Part shown: piece by piece, positions 1-7,472 of the stretch
How the letters are laid out: each line of letters opens with the position of its first letter
Numbering within the stretch: the stretch's first letter is position 1
Assembly (NCBI GenBank): GCA_046153355.1
Contig: JBJXEY010000487.1
Location: 1 to 45,810, forward strand
Length of the DNA: 45,810 nt
DNA from: 2-02-FULL-62-17 sp046153355
GTDB taxonomy: Bacteria > Pseudomonadota > Gammaproteobacteria > Burkholderiales > SG8-39
Reading direction: 5' to 3'
Translations under genes and position numbers: made by a program
The notes under the pieces: model-generated
The model's input: only the letters and a program-made list of their open reading frames with translations
Databases searched by the model: none
Told to the model about the DNA's origin: nothing

Positions 1-106
1 GCTTCGCGAGGATAGCCTGATGACCGGAGTGAACGCCGTCAAAGTTGCCGATGGTCAAAACAACCGGCGATTGTCCGGCGCGCGATGCGCCGCGAGTAAC
101 GCGCAT
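1..106 (-). CDS. ribF: Bifunctional riboflavin kinase/FAD synthetase, N-terminal fragment
   Basis: Only the first 35 codons lie in the window; the gene runs off the left edge. The reading frame starts with ATG at 104-106 (complement) and includes the motif LTIGNFDGVHSGHQ, which is the nucleotide-binding signature of the FAD synthetase (nucleotidyltransferase) domain at the N-terminus of RibF. RibF phosphorylates riboflavin to FMN and adenylates FMN to FAD in the cytoplasm. It lies downstream of murJ and sirB1 on the same strand, a common betaproteobacterial order. The start is chosen because family members begin about 17 residues before LTIGNFDG. The assignment is secure from the motif; the rest of the protein is not visible. 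Confidence 0.88.
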   Translation of the reverse strand, partial: MRVTRGASRAGQSPVVLTIGNFDGVHSGHQAILAK

Positions 107-333
107 GGAAAAGTTCGATGGGTAAAAGCAATTAAAAAACGGCGCGTCAAACCGCCGGCAGCGGCGAATAATCACCGCAAGGCTTTGAATTATATAGGGG
201 AAAAGCACGCCAAGGCCATCCGGACAAGTAACCCAGCGGCGTTACTGTAGAGACCTCTGAATTGCCTTCCACGCGTAGCGGGTCCACGCGATGTTACTTG
301 AAACGTTCAACTATCCCGGAACTGTTAAATATT
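107..333. promoter_or_regulatory. sirB1-ribF intergenic region with a possible ribF -10 box
   Basis: This 227-base gap carries no convincing gene. On the minus strand a perfect TATAAT lies at 189-194 (read as ATTATA on the plus strand), about 83 bases before the ribF start, so it could be the -10 of a ribF promoter. I do not see a good -35 hexamer at the right distance, so the call is weak. A plus-strand frame at 20-250 runs antisense to ribF and looks like a chance frame. Confidence 0.3.
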
Positions 334-1167
334 TTAGTTAAGCCGCGAACACGCCAGTTTCAACACGTCGATGCGGTCGCGAATTTCTACGCCGTCATGC
401 GCAGTTGGCGCGCGCCGCAGATAGTTTTGCAGATCGGATAGCGCCGGTCGAAAACATTCCAGGCGTTGGTAGAGCAGCCCACGGTCGCGTAATTCCTCCA
501 CCGACTCGGGCAACAGCAGCAACATGCGCTGCATCACATCCAGCGCTTGGTCGAGCTTGTCCGCTTTCATGTAGATGTTTTTGAGGTTGCGCAGCATGCG
601 GGCAATGATTTGCCGGGGACTGGCGGGTTCCAAATAACGATGGATTGGCGCCTTTTGCGCTTCTGTCTCGGGCAACACCTGTGCCAGACGTTGACGCAAA
701 TCGGCCTCAGTTTGCGTCTCACCACCGATGAAGGGGTCCAGCACCATCAGGCCGCGTTTTACTTTGAGCTTCACCAGGAAATGCCCTGGGAACGACACCC
801 CATGAAGCGGCAGGCCGAGGCGCCGGCCAATCTCCATATACAGAATCGATAAAGTAATCGGAATACCGGTGTGACGATCAATCACTTCATTTAAGTAACT
901 GTTGCGCGGGTCGTAGTAATCGTCGATGTTTCCCAGGTATTGCTGTTCACGAAACAGATGGTGATTCATGGCGAGAATTTTCTGCTCGGCAAAAGCGTCG
1001 CCCGCCACGCGCGCGCGCACCGTCTCGGCCATTTCATCGAGCCGTCCCAGGTAACGATCAACATCGAGATCGGTGTAAATATCCTGCGCGATCAACAGGC
1101 TCGCCTCGGCGAGGCTGAAGTTTTCCTTGGAGACCAACTCGGCGAAGCGATTCAAACCCTGATTCAC
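334..1167 (-). CDS. SirB1-like transglutaminase-fold protein with TPR-type C-terminus
   Basis: This 277-residue protein matches the SirB1/transglutaminase-like family: the middle has a DPRNSYLNEVIDRHTGIPITLS stretch and a GVSFPGHFLVK motif typical of the core. The C-terminal third (LDQALDVMQRMLLLLP and onward) looks like two TPR-type helical repeats. The exact molecular role is unknown; the fold resembles papain-like transglutaminases. The start is taken as GTG at 1165-1167, preceded by AAGGAGC and overlapping the murJ stop codon as GTGA. This indicates translational coupling to murJ. A longer open frame upstream to 1446 lies inside murJ and is rejected as coding. Confidence 0.85.
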   Translation of the reverse strand: MNQGLNRFAELVSKENFSLAEASLLIAQDIYTDLDVDRYLGRLDEMAETVRARVAGDAFAEQKILAMNHHLFREQQYLGNIDDYYDPRNSYLNEVIDRHTGIPITLSILYMEIGRRLGLPLHGVSFPGHFLVKLKVKRGLMVLDPFIGGETQTEADLRQRLAQVLPETEAQKAPIHRYLEPASPRQIIARMLRNLKNIYMKADKLDQALDVMQRMLLLLPESVEELRDRGLLYQRLECFRPALSDLQNYLRRAPTAHDGVEIRDRIDVLKLACSRLN

Positions 1168-2699
1168 GTCGAGCTCCTTGAAAAATCGCGCGGACGAAAT
1201 CCCAAGAGGAATAGGGTCGCGAAATAAACCCCCGCGCCCAAACCCACCAAGGCACATAACGCGCCGGCCCGCAACGCGCCCGCAGTCGCCATCCACCAAG
1301 AAAAGCTTCCGGAAAGAAAGTGCAATATCAGCGCCATCGCCACCACCGCCACCAATACCTTCATCATAAACGAGGGCCATCCGGGTTGCGGATGAAAAAT
1401 CTTCTCCATGCGAAGTCGGCGATACAACAGCGCCGCGTTCAGGCAAGCGCCCACGGAAATAGCCAGTGCCAAGCCAGCGTGGGCGAGGGTATCGATAAAT
1501 ACCCAGTTCAATATTTGCGTGGTCGCGAGCGCAATGATGGCAATGCGCATGGGTGTGACGACATCTTGGCGAGCATAGAAACTCGGCGCGAGAACTTTAA
1601 CCAGAATCAATCCCAACAGCCCTATGGCATAGGCAGTGAGCGCTTGGCAGGTCATCTGCACGTCATGCGCCGAAAACGCGCCGTAGTGGAATAGGGTACT
1701 GACCAAAGGCACAGCCAACACAGCCAGGGCCACGGCGGCGGGCAAGGCCAACATCAGAGTCAAACGCAGGCCCCAATCGAGCAAACGCGAATACTCTTCG
1801 AGATTGCCCGAAGCAAAACTTTTGGAAAGGCTGGGCAACAGCACCGTTCCCAAGGCCACCCCCAGCAAGCCCGTGGGGAATTCCATCAAACGATCAGCGT
1901 AGTACAACCAGGAAACGCTGCCGTCGGCTAAGAACGAAGCAAAAATGGTATTGATCAACAAACTGATTTGCGCCACCGATACGCCCAAGATGGCCGGGCC
2001 CATCAGCCGCAAAATGCGTTTGACGCCTGCGTCGTTCCAATCAAAACGCGGACGCGGCAGCATGCCGATACTTGCCAAGGCGGAAATCTGAAACACCAGT
2101 TGCGCCACGCCGCCGGCAAACACCGCCCAGGCAAGCACCATGATGGGCGGATCAAAATAAGGCGCGGCGAATAAAGCGGCAAAAATAAAAGACAGATTCA
2201 GTAACGATGGCGTCAACGCGGGAATCGCGAAGCGGCTCCAGGTGTTGAGAATCCCCCCCGCCAGCGACACCAAGGAAATGAAAACAATGTAGGGGAAAGT
2301 GACGCGCAGCATCGCTACCGTCAGATCAAATTTTTGCGTATTGGCGGAGAAACCCGGCGCGCTGACGTAAATGATGACTGGCGCCAACAACACGCCGAGA
2401 ACACTCACCCCGATCAAACAAACCGTCAAAAGGCTGGCAACCCGATCAACCAGCAAACGCGTGCCTTGATCGCCTTCTGTGACCCGATAATGGGATAACA
2501 CCGGCACAAAAGCTTGGGAAAACGCGCCTTCGGCGAATAAGCGCCGCAATAGATTGGGTATCCTGAACGCCACGAAAAACGCATCGGTAGCCGCACCGGC
2601 GCCAAAAAGCCGCGCGATCAGCAGATCGCGAACAAACCCCAGAATTCGGGAAATCATGGTCATGCCGCTGACTGTGGCCAGCGATTTCACCAGATTCAT
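1164..2699 (-). CDS. murJ: Lipid II flippase MurJ (MviN)
   Basis: The 511-residue protein begins MNLVKSLATVSGMTMISRILGFVRD and contains the MviN-type LFGAGAATDAFFVAFRIPN segment, followed by many hydrophobic segments consistent with the family's 14 membrane helices. MurJ moves the peptidoglycan precursor lipid II across the inner membrane. Length is normal for the family. The gene is divergent from rpsT, as in many betaproteobacteria, and its stop overlaps the start of the SirB1-like gene by four bases. I see no strong ribosome binding site in front of the ATG at 2697-2699. The assignment is secure. Confidence 0.96.
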   Translation of the reverse strand: MNLVKSLATVSGMTMISRILGFVRDLLIARLFGAGAATDAFFVAFRIPNLLRRLFAEGAFSQAFVPVLSHYRVTEGDQGTRLLVDRVASLLTVCLIGVSVLGVLLAPVIIYVSAPGFSANTQKFDLTVAMLRVTFPYIVFISLVSLAGGILNTWSRFAIPALTPSLLNLSFIFAALFAAPYFDPPIMVLAWAVFAGGVAQLVFQISALASIGMLPRPRFDWNDAGVKRILRLMGPAILGVSVAQISLLINTIFASFLADGSVSWLYYADRLMEFPTGLLGVALGTVLLPSLSKSFASGNLEEYSRLLDWGLRLTLMLALPAAVALAVLAVPLVSTLFHYGAFSAHDVQMTCQALTAYAIGLLGLILVKVLAPSFYARQDVVTPMRIAIIALATTQILNWVFIDTLAHAGLALAISVGACLNAALLYRRLRMEKIFHPQPGWPSFMMKVLVAVVAMALILHFLSGSFSWWMATAGALRAGALCALVGLGAGVYFATLFLLGFRPRDFSRSST

Positions 2700-2810
2700 A
2701 GGAAATATTTCGCCAGCGAATAAATGACTATCTGCCTTCTCATCGACCCCACCGCCAACGCTGGGTGGGCATTTCGCAAATTCGCAGGACTCTTTTACCT
2801 TGGATAGGGC

Positions 2811-2856
2811 CTTAAATGGCGCTGCTTCGGGCCCTTAAATGGCGCTGCCTCGGGCC
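2811..2856. repeat. Tandem direct repeat, 2 x 23 bp
   Basis: Two adjacent 23-base units (2811-2833 and 2834-2856) starting CTTAAATGGCGCTGC differ at a single position (T versus C). They sit in the murJ-rpsT divergent intergenic region, about 30 bases upstream of the rpsT -35 box. They could be a slippage duplication or a double binding site; the sequence alone does not decide. Confidence 0.85.
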
Positions 2857-2886
2857 ATTTGAGGAGTTTATCGTAGTCTTCTTGCC

Positions 2887-2915
2887 TTGCTTTCCTCTCG
2901 TCTGGCAATTACAAT
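2887..2915 (+). promoter_or_regulatory. Likely sigma-70 promoter of rpsT
   Basis: A -35 box TTGCTT (2887-2892) and a -10 box TACAAT (2910-2915) are separated by 17 bases, the optimal spacing. The predicted transcription start near 2922 would leave a short leader of about 22 bases before the rpsT ATG at 2944. The position directly in front of a ribosomal protein gene supports the call. Confidence 0.6.
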
Positions 2916-2943
2916 GCCGCCCTTCCTTTTCAGGCTTCTAGAC

Positions 2944-3210
2944 ATGGCGAATACCAATAGCGCGCGCAAGGCGGCAAGACAATCGACTCATCGGCGCGCG
3001 CGCAATGTCGCGCAACGCTCAGAATTGCGTACCGCCATCAAGAATGCGCGTAAAGCAATCGAGGCGGGTGATAAAACCGCCGCTCAAAAAGTGTTTCGCG
3101 ACACCATGAGCGTGATCGACCGAATCGCCGACAAAGATATCATTCACAAAAACAAAGCAGCTCGGCACAAAAGCCAGTTGGCGGGGCATCTGAAGGCGCT
3201 GGCAGCGTAG
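2944..3210 (+). CDS. rpsT: 30S ribosomal protein S20
   Basis: The 88-residue basic protein begins MANTNSARKAARQSTHRRARN, a typical S20 N-terminus, and is rich in Lys, Arg and Ala throughout. S20 binds 16S rRNA early in assembly of the small subunit. The open frame extends upstream to 2887, but ATG 2944 gives the family's usual length and start. The upstream extension overlaps the promoter. A bidirectional terminator follows. The Shine-Dalgarno sequence is weak, which is common for this gene. Confidence 0.97.
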   Translation: MANTNSARKAARQSTHRRARNVAQRSELRTAIKNARKAIEAGDKTAAQKVFRDTMSVIDRIADKDIIHKNKAARHKSQLAGHLKALAA

Positions 3211-3231
3211 GCCACGCTTCTACCCGATCTT

Positions 3232-3265
3232 AAAAAAGCGGACGTCGAATGACGTCCGCTTTTTT
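3232..3265. terminator. Bidirectional rho-independent terminator
   Basis: The stem AGCGGACGTC / GACGTCCGCT (10 bp) with a GAAT loop is flanked by A6 on the left and T6 on the right. It therefore can act for rpsT on the plus strand and for the converging DUF3579 gene on the minus strand. Confidence 0.9.
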
Positions 3266-3310
3266 GTTTCTCCATGCAGGCCGGCCTCAAACGCAGCCTG
3301 CCTTCGCATC

Positions 3311-3646
3311 TTAAGCAATCGGTGCCGCTTCGTCGGGCGCCTTTTCCGCCTCTGAGCCTTCGCGTTTCACGATACGTCCAGGCCGCACCTGCAATTCGTT
3401 CTCCTTGGCGAAATTAACCAGGAAATTGTAGGCCATGGGCTCGATTCCCTCTAGCTCGATGTCGACCACAACACACTTGAGCCCTGCGGCGGTAATCGGA
3501 TAAACGTAGGGCGAATACTGCATGCGTCCGTCACTGCCAAATGCTGACATCACACCACATAGCCGCTCCGCCCAATCGCTGGGACGAAAGGGTTTGCCTT
3601 CCTGGGTCAAACCCTTAATGACAAATTCATCGACTTGTTCCGACAT
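3311..3646 (-). CDS. DUF3579 family protein
   Basis: The 111-residue protein starts MSEQVDEFVIKGLTQEGKPFRPSDWAERL, matching the betaproteobacterial DUF3579 family, and keeps the FRPSDWAERLCG and YNFLVNFAKEN features. The C-terminal tail (EGSEAEKAPDEAAPIA) is acidic and probably disordered. Its biochemical role is unknown. In betaproteobacteria it is commonly found between rpsT and the arginine genes, as here. ATG 3644-3646 is chosen over the upstream in-frame start at 3685 because it gives the family N-terminus. Confidence 0.85.
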   Translation of the reverse strand: MSEQVDEFVIKGLTQEGKPFRPSDWAERLCGVMSAFGSDGRMQYSPYVYPITAAGLKCVVVDIELEGIEPMAYNFLVNFAKENELQVRPGRIVKREGSEAEKAPDEAAPIA

Positions 3647-3993
3647 GGGGTGAGTTCTCGGCTGACTGGTTGTAATGCTAATCAAAATGGATATTCAATA
3701 CGCGGTTATTCAATACGCGGATATTCAATCAATACGCTGCTATTCAAAACTCTATACCAGCGCTCGCAATCATCGCACCGAGGGTTAGCCAGGGTACTGA
3801 TTTTACGCAGATTTTACGTTTTTACTGACCTATTATACCGCCCCAATATGTCATCACATTACATACTGATTGCTCAAATCACCGCAAAAAGTGCACAAAA
3901 ACCATGACTTTATACCGCCTAGTTGATATGCTGATGCTATATCTTCCATAACCCCTTGATTATCCATCCTTCGTTTTTATTGCGAGAACCCCT
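3647..3993. other. AT-rich intergenic region with short repeats
   Basis: This 347-base stretch between the DUF3579 start and the next gene holds no convincing protein; the frame at 3635-3907 mainly reads through repeats. It contains the 15-base tandem repeat described separately. It also contains a direct repeat GATTTTACG at 3799-3807 and 3810-3818 (one helical turn apart), followed by TATTAT at 3831-3836, which could be a -10 element. The promoters of the two flanking divergent genes should lie here. Confidence 0.5.
3691..3739. repeat. 15-bp tandem repeat, about three copies
   Basis: Units at 3691-3705 (ATATTCAATACGCGG) and 3706-3720 (TTATTCAATACGCGG) differ at one base. A third, degraded unit at 3721-3739 carries a small insertion, and a partial fourth (TATTCAAAAC) follows. 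The array lies about 45-95 bases upstream of the DUF3579 start on the minus strand. Confidence 0.85.
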
Positions 3994-4233
3994 GTGTCCG
4001 CGACATTTCCCTCACCTCAAGCATCAACCTTGAAATTCGGTTTCCGCATTCGGACGCGTCACGGTTTGCTGGTGGAGAACCTGTCCATACACGGCCGCGA
4101 CGAGGCTGAGGCGGAAAGGAAAATCCGGCAGATGTACCAGCATTGCCAGATTCTCGAATGCGTAATCCTGCATTCGGGACGACGCCCGGATTCGATGAGT
4201 TTCGAAGACCTGGTCTCGATCATCGCAAAATAG
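3994..4233 (+). CDS. Small protein of unknown function
   Basis: A 79-residue frame starts at GTG 3994. It encodes a compact protein with a predicted beta-rich start (KFGFRIRTRHGLLVENLSIHGRDEAEAERKIRQMYQHCQILEC) followed by a helix. Heavily charged segments and even codon use suggest a real gene. I do not recognise the family. The antisense frame 4024-4278 is probably its shadow. It converges with the ParA-like gene, with 54 bases between stops. Confidence 0.6.
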   Translation: MSATFPSPQASTLKFGFRIRTRHGLLVENLSIHGRDEAEAERKIRQMYQHCQILECVILHSGRRPDSMSFEDLVSIIAK

Positions 4234-4287
4234 CGCCAGGGAAAATTCTCGTTGGGCGGAAACCGCCTGCGAAACCAATGAAGCTTT

Positions 4288-5079
4288 TCAAATAGTCAGA
4301 AATCCGCTACCGGTCAATTCGTCGAGCAAAGCCTGGTAATCAGCGGCGCCACGGCTTTGCGGCGCATGCGAAAAAATATCTTTCCCCACAGAGGGACTTT
4401 CCGCCACGGCGACATTCTCGGCCACGCGCGTGCGACAAAGTTCGGCGCCAAATCGCGCATCCAATTGCGCGGCAATATCGTGCGACATGCGCCGCCGCGC
4501 GTCGAACCGCGTAAGCACATAACGGCGCTCGACACGCCGTTTGAGGACATGCTCCAGAGCACCAAGCGTGGTCTCCAAATGCAGCGCCCCTTTCAGCGCC
4601 AGAAAATCGGTGGAAATGGGTATCAACACGCGTTCGCTGGCGAATACCCCGGACAAGGACAACACGCCCAACATCGGGCAACAATCAATCATCACCGGTC
4701 GAGTGCCCTGCGTTTGAAAATTTTCTTCGACGCCAATGCGAAGGCGGTTAAGTACGTTGGGCCCCTTGCCAAACAGCGTATCGACTTTGAGTAATTCCGC
4801 GTGAGCAGGGAGTAGGTCGCCGGAACCGTTAGAGCTATTGCCACCAAAAGTAATCGGCCGCATGAGACTCGACAATTTTTTTTCTTCGGAAAAAAAAGCG
4901 AACATGCTGCTCGCGCCATTACCAGATTGACCAAGGATTGAAGACAGGTGTGCCTGAGGATCCAGGTCGATCATCAGAGGGTGCAATCCGCGTCGCGCCA
5001 TCGCGGCGGCCAAATTCAGTGCCGTGGTGGTTTTGCCTACCCCACCCTTTTGATTGAACACCGTAAGCGATCCACCCAT
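4288..5079 (-). CDS. ParA-family ATPase, orphan
   Basis: The 263-residue protein has a deviant Walker A motif KGGVGKTT (residues 11-18) with the signature lysine at K11, and a Walker A' segment MIDLDPQAH, both typical of ParA/MinD/Soj ATPases. Such proteins form ATP-dependent dimers and position DNA, protein clusters or envelope machinery. No ParB-like partner or centromere-like repeat is adjacent, so it is an orphan ParA and its cargo is unknown. ATG 5077-5079 is the natural start. Residues around 110-140 (RPVMIDCCPMLGVLSLSG) correspond to the second nucleotide-binding region. Confidence 0.85.
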   Translation of the reverse strand: MGGSLTVFNQKGGVGKTTTALNLAAAMARRGLHPLMIDLDPQAHLSSILGQSGNGASSMFAFFSEEKKLSSLMRPITFGGNSSNGSGDLLPAHAELLKVDTLFGKGPNVLNRLRIGVEENFQTQGTRPVMIDCCPMLGVLSLSGVFASERVLIPISTDFLALKGALHLETTLGALEHVLKRRVERRYVLTRFDARRRMSHDIAAQLDARFGAELCRTRVAENVAVAESPSVGKDIFSHAPQSRGAADYQALLDELTGSGFLTI

Positions 5080-5145
5080 ATGGCGATTCGGCTATGCTAA
5101 GATATTGGAATAATTCAGGTTTTCTATAGTTTTCGATTATTGCAC

Positions 5146-5165
5146 ACGGTGGCCCAGGCCACCGT
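5146..5165. repeat. Perfect inverted repeat upstream of argD
   Basis: ACGGTGGCC and GGCCACCGT (9 bp each) flank two bases (CA). As RNA this would fold with an eight-pair stem and a CCAG loop. It lies between the divergent parA-like and argD genes, 157 bases before argD. It lacks a proper U-run, so a regulator site or leader hairpin is as likely as a terminator. Confidence 0.45.
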
Positions 5166-5322
5166 TGCGTTTTGCAGCCTATGCCACGGTAACGTGTGGA
5201 TCGCGATCAACAAACACGCGAACGGATGGCAGTAGCGGCGGCGCTCAATACCATGGCTCGTAGCGGCGTCCGGCGAACGTGGCGTACTTCGCGAACTCAA
5301 CATCGATATTTAGGAATGCGTT

Positions 5323-6522
5323 ATGTCTCATGTAATGAATACCTATAGCAGATTGCCAATTGCCTTCGTGCGTGGCGAGGGTTCATGGCTATGGGACGAA
5401 TCGGGCAAACGTTATTTGGATGCGTTGGCGGGAATTGCCGTCAGCACCCTTGGTCATGCGCATCCGAAATTGGTACGCGCCCTCACCGAGCAGATTGGTA
5501 ATGTCATTCACACCTCCAATCTGTATCGCATTGGCCCTCAAGAGAAACTGGCCGACAAACTTGCTGCGATCAGCGGGATGGATAACGTATTTTTTTGCAA
5601 CTCCGGTTGCGAAGCCAATGAAGCGGCGATCAAGTTGGCACGCCTACATGGCCATAAGAACGGGGTCGAGTCGCCGTCGATTATCGTCATGGAGCAGGCA
5701 TTTCACGGCCGCACACTGGCGACGCTTTCAGCCACTGGCAATCGCAAGGTGCAAGCGGGATTCGAGCCCCTGGTGGCGGGCTTTGTGCGCGTACCATTCA
5801 ACGATCTCGAGACGGTGCGGCAAATCGGCGAACACGACCGTAGCGTGGTGGCGGTGCTGGTCGAGCCCATCCAAGGCGAAGGCGGCATCAATGTCTCGAC
5901 CATCGAATACCTGCGTGGTCTTCGCGAAATCTGCGACAAACATGGCTGGTTATTAATGCTTGATGAAGTGCAATGCGGCATCGGCCGCACTGGCAAATGG
6001 TTTGTCTATCAGCACGCGGATTTCCTGCCCGATGTCATGACCTTGGCCAAGGGGCTTGGATCGGGTGTTCCCATCGGCGCATGTCTTGCCAAGGGTGCCG
6101 CTGCGGAGGTATTCAAACCTGGCAATCATGGCTCCACTTTTGGCGGCAATCCGCTGGCCAGCGCAGCGGGCTTAACGACGTTATCAATCATCGAGGAAGA
6201 CGGATTGCTCGCCAACGCGGTGGTCATGGGTGCGTTGATTCGCGATGGGGTCGCGGAAGGATTGAAGGGTTTATCCGGAATTCGAGAAATTCGCGGGCGC
6301 GGCTTGATGATTGGTATTGAATTGGATCGCGCCTGCGGCGATTTGGTGAAACAGGCGCTCGAACGCGGGCTTCTCATCAACGTAACGGTGGATAACGTGG
6401 TGCGCCTGTTGCCGCCATTGACGCTGAATCGGGAGGAAGCCGCGCAAATCGTCGCAACACTCGTCCCGTTGATTCGCGAACATATTGCCCAACCCATGCC
6501 GCAGGTCGCCTCCAAGCAATGA
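5323..6522 (+). CDS. argD: Acetylornithine aminotransferase
   Basis: The 399-residue protein is a class III PLP-dependent aminotransferase. It has the FFCNSGCEANEAAIKLAR phosphate-binding region, the GEGGINVS and LDEVQCGIGRTGK motifs, and the PLP lysine in TLAKGLGSGVPIGA (about residue 250). ArgD converts N-acetylglutamate semialdehyde to N-acetylornithine in arginine synthesis and can also act as succinyldiaminopimelate aminotransferase in lysine synthesis. A TAGGAATG sequence precedes the ATG. Its stop overlaps the argF start as ATGA, so the two are coupled. Confidence 0.95.
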   Translation: MSHVMNTYSRLPIAFVRGEGSWLWDESGKRYLDALAGIAVSTLGHAHPKLVRALTEQIGNVIHTSNLYRIGPQEKLADKLAAISGMDNVFFCNSGCEANEAAIKLARLHGHKNGVESPSIIVMEQAFHGRTLATLSATGNRKVQAGFEPLVAGFVRVPFNDLETVRQIGEHDRSVVAVLVEPIQGEGGINVSTIEYLRGLREICDKHGWLLMLDEVQCGIGRTGKWFVYQHADFLPDVMTLAKGLGSGVPIGACLAKGAAAEVFKPGNHGSTFGGNPLASAAGLTTLSIIEEDGLLANAVVMGALIRDGVAEGLKGLSGIREIRGRGLMIGIELDRACGDLVKQALERGLLINVTVDNVVRLLPPLTLNREEAAQIVATLVPLIREHIAQPMPQVASKQ

Positions 6523-7442
6523 ACGCGCGACACTTCCTGCAATTCAAGGACTTTACTCGCGAGGAGTATGAGCATTTATTCGCGCGTACCCGCTGGATCA
6601 AGGATCAATTCAAGTCCTATCGCCAGTATTGGCCCTTGATTGATCGTACCCTGGTGATGATTTTCGAGAAACAATCCACCCGTACTCGCTTGTCGTTCGA
6701 AGCTGGCATGCACCAGTTGGGCGGCGCGGCAATTTATTTGAACACGCGCGATTCGCAATTGGGCCGCGGCGAACCGGTGGAGGACGCCGCCGAAGTGATA
6801 TCCCGAATGTCCGATGTCGTCATGATCCGCACCTTCGAGCAGGAAATCGTCGAACGCTTCGCCAGGCACTCGCGGGTGCCGGTGATCAATGGCCTGACCA
6901 ACGAATACCACCCTTGTCAGATTCTTGGCGATATCTTTACCTTCATCGAACATCGCGGCCCGATCCAAGGCAAAACCGTAGCCTGGATTGGTGACTCCAA
7001 TAACGTATGCAATACCTGGTTGCAGGCGGCCGAAGTTTTCGATTTCAACGTGCATGTCTCGACACCACCGGGATACGAGGTCGAAGCAGAACGCGCCGGG
7101 CTCTATGGACACAGCCATTACGAAGAGTTCACCGATCCGATGCAGGCTGCGCGCGATGCCGACCTGGTGACCACCGATGTGTGGACCAGCATGGGCTTCG
7201 AGGCGGAAAACGAGGAGAGAAAACGTGATTTCGAGGACTGGCAGGTGGACGTGGAGATGATGAAAGTCGCGAAGAAAAACGCGGTGTTCATGCACTGCCT
7301 GCCGGCGCATCGTGGAGAAGAAGTTGCGGCCGAAGTGATCGATGGCCCGCAAAGCGTGGTTTGGGACGAAGCGGAAAATCGGTTGCACTCGCAAAAGGCA
7401 CTGCTGGAATTTCTGCTCTTGGGGCGCGTAACTCAGCAATAG
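6519..7442 (+). CDS. argF: Ornithine carbamoyltransferase
   Basis: The 307-residue enzyme transfers the carbamoyl group from carbamoyl phosphate to ornithine, giving citrulline. Visible signatures are the carbamoyl-phosphate motif STRTR (about residues 53-57), HPCQILGD and HCLPAHRGEEV, the last carrying the catalytic cysteine. Length and sequence fit the anabolic enzyme. It begins inside the argD stop (ATGA, 6519-6522) and is followed after about 30 bases by argG, so the three form an arginine operon. A long antisense frame (6576-7457) is a shadow. Confidence 0.97.
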   Translation: MNARHFLQFKDFTREEYEHLFARTRWIKDQFKSYRQYWPLIDRTLVMIFEKQSTRTRLSFEAGMHQLGGAAIYLNTRDSQLGRGEPVEDAAEVISRMSDVVMIRTFEQEIVERFARHSRVPVINGLTNEYHPCQILGDIFTFIEHRGPIQGKTVAWIGDSNNVCNTWLQAAEVFDFNVHVSTPPGYEVEAERAGLYGHSHYEEFTDPMQAARDADLVTTDVWTSMGFEAENEERKRDFEDWQVDVEMMKVAKKNAVFMHCLPAHRGEEVAAEVIDGPQSVVWDEAENRLHSQKALLEFLLLGRVTQQ

Positions 7443-7472
7443 ACGATTTGGCAACAATGCGGAACTTGGAGC

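Noticed and set aside
20..250. Plus-strand open frame of 76 codons at the left edge
   Set aside because: It is antisense to the ribF start, with no domain and no ribosome site; it looks like a chance frame.
3691..3750. CRISPR-like repeats
   Set aside because: The units are 15 bases and directly adjacent, with no spacers and no cas genes.
5100..5125. Possible ArgR box (GGAATAATTC) before argD
   Set aside because: The palindrome is only about 9-10 bases and does not have the 18-base ArgR layout, so I do not call it.
5146..5165. Inverted repeat as a rho-independent terminator
   Set aside because: The U-run is missing and the loop is only two to four bases; it is listed as a repeat.
6576..7457. 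Long minus-strand frame opposite argF (293 codons)
   Set aside because: It mirrors a highly conserved argF gene; the sequence has no recognisable domain and comes from codon bias of the real gene.
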